Shown here: positions 63,637 to 64,000 of the stretch, one piece after another
Numbering within the stretch: the first letter of the stretch is position 1
Layout: each line of letters starts with the position of its first letter
From: Kribbella voronezhensis
Lineage (GTDB): Bacteria; Actinomycetota; Actinomycetes; Propionibacteriales; Kribbellaceae
Length of the DNA stretch: 64,000 nucleotides
NCBI RefSeq assembly: GCF_004365175.1
Contig: NZ_SOCE01000002.1
Span: 744,001 to 808,000 of the forward strand
Direction of reading: 5' to 3'
Notes under the pieces: model-generated
Told to the model about the DNA's origin: nothing
What the model saw: only the letters and a program-made list of their open reading frames with translations
Databases searched by the model: none
Program-made: the position numbers and the translations under genes

Positions 63637-63648
63637 ACGTGCGTCACC

Positions 63649-64000
63649 TCAGCCCTTGTCGACCGAGATGTGCTTCGCCGTCGGCAGCTTCTCCGGCGCG
63701 ATCGGCGCCTTGATCTCCAGGATGCCGTCGCGGTACGACGCGTTCACGTCGTCCTCGACTGTGCCGGCCGGCAGCCGCAGCGTGCGGGTGAAGGTGCCGT
63801 AGTGGAACTCCGAGCGTCCACTCTCCTTCTTCTCCTCACGCCGTTCCGCCTTGACGGTCAACAGGCCGTCCTCGATCGAGATGTCGACGTCCTTGTCCGG
63901 GTCGATCCCCGGCAACTCCGCCCGCAGTACGTAGTGCCCGTCCTGGTCGAACTCCTCGACCCGGATCATCTGCGCACCGGTGAACGAACGGAAGGCCGGG
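63649..64000 (-). CDS. HspX/Acr-like small heat-shock protein, 5'-truncated by window edge
   Basis: An alpha-crystallin domain protein whose reading frame stays open to the window end; only the last 116 or so residues are visible. It contains RAELPGIDPDKDVDISIEDGLLTVKAERR, SEFHYGTFTRTLRLP and the C-terminal AKHISVDKG. This is very close in pattern to M. tuberculosis HspX (Rv2031c), a major DosR-regulon chaperone. Met at 63969 is internal: in-frame codons upstream (PAFRSFTGAQ) align with the HspX N-terminal region. The promoter is outside the window. Confidence 0.88.
   Translation of the reverse strand, partial: PAFRSFTGAQMIRVEEFDQDGHYVLRAELPGIDPDKDVDISIEDGLLTVKAERREEKKESGRSEFHYGTFTRTLRLPAGTVEDDVNASYRDGILEIKAPIAPEKLPTAKHISVDKG

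Overview
The window is a very GC-rich, densely coded actinobacterial segment. Gene families, GTG/TTG starts, 1-4 nt stop/start overlaps and frequent CGTAC-type words suggest a Propionibacteriales soil actinomycete such as Kribbella. The genus is inference; the phylum is well supported. I saw no rRNA, tRNA, CRISPR array, insertion sequence or phage gene.

The 64 kb read as one large hypoxia/dormancy island of the DosR (DevR) type known from Mycobacterium tuberculosis. It holds a DosR response regulator (33922-34578) and a DosS-like GAF-GAF histidine kinase with a conserved candidate haem histidine (28783-30537). It also holds relatives of many mycobacterial DosR-regulon families: five tandem universal stress proteins, three Acg-type nitroreductases, an Rv1733c-like membrane protein, an Rv1738-like DUF1876 protein, CBS proteins, a CtpF-like P-type ATPase, a GH65/beta-phosphoglucomutase pair, PNPOx-fold proteins, an HspX-like small heat-shock protein at the right edge, and a decayed remnant resembling the Rip3 protease. 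A partly palindromic 14-mer close to GGGACCTTNGGCCC (complement GGGCCNAAGGTCCC) recurs before nearly every operon, usually as two copies 22-23 nt apart.

Layout. 1-953: partial VIT-family protein and a small membrane protein. 1026-6755: cydABDC (minus strand), cytochrome bd oxidase and its CydDC exporter. 6805-9053: an ABC exporter and a DUF1579-like protein. 9227-11950: GNAT/ADP-forming acyl-CoA synthetase fusion. 12015-15412: CtpF-like ATPase with a USP. 15607-17635: zinc alcohol dehydrogenase and Acg-1. 17690-22367: GyrI-like protein, USP, GH65 and beta-PGM. 22644-27146: Rv1733c-like protein, then Acg-3, an unknown helical protein, a beta-CASP nuclease and Acg-2. 27344-35260: DoxX, USPs, DosS, SulP, PNPOx, DosR and an XRE-PNPOx fusion. 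35383-43168: three-subunit 2-oxoacid:ferredoxin oxidoreductase, a GltD-ferredoxin fusion, Pta and AckA. 43161-47954: aldehyde dehydrogenase, DUF779 and PntAa-PntAb-PntB. 48113-48403: protease/CBS remnant. 48431-56553: narK-narG-narH-narJ-narI. 56887-62415: CBS, DUF1876, USP, CBS-BON and a three-gene ABC exporter. 62551-64000: PNPOx, SHOCT and HspX.

Taken together (inference), low oxygen or NO sensed by DosS-DosR would switch on a high-affinity oxidase, nitrate respiration and an anaerobic pyruvate to acetyl-CoA to acetate route yielding ATP. It would also switch on NAD(P)H balancing by transhydrogenase and dehydrogenases, phosphorolytic sugar use, and protective proteins. The pairing of PFOR-Pta-AckA, nar and cyd with the classical dormancy genes under one operator type is the most notable feature.
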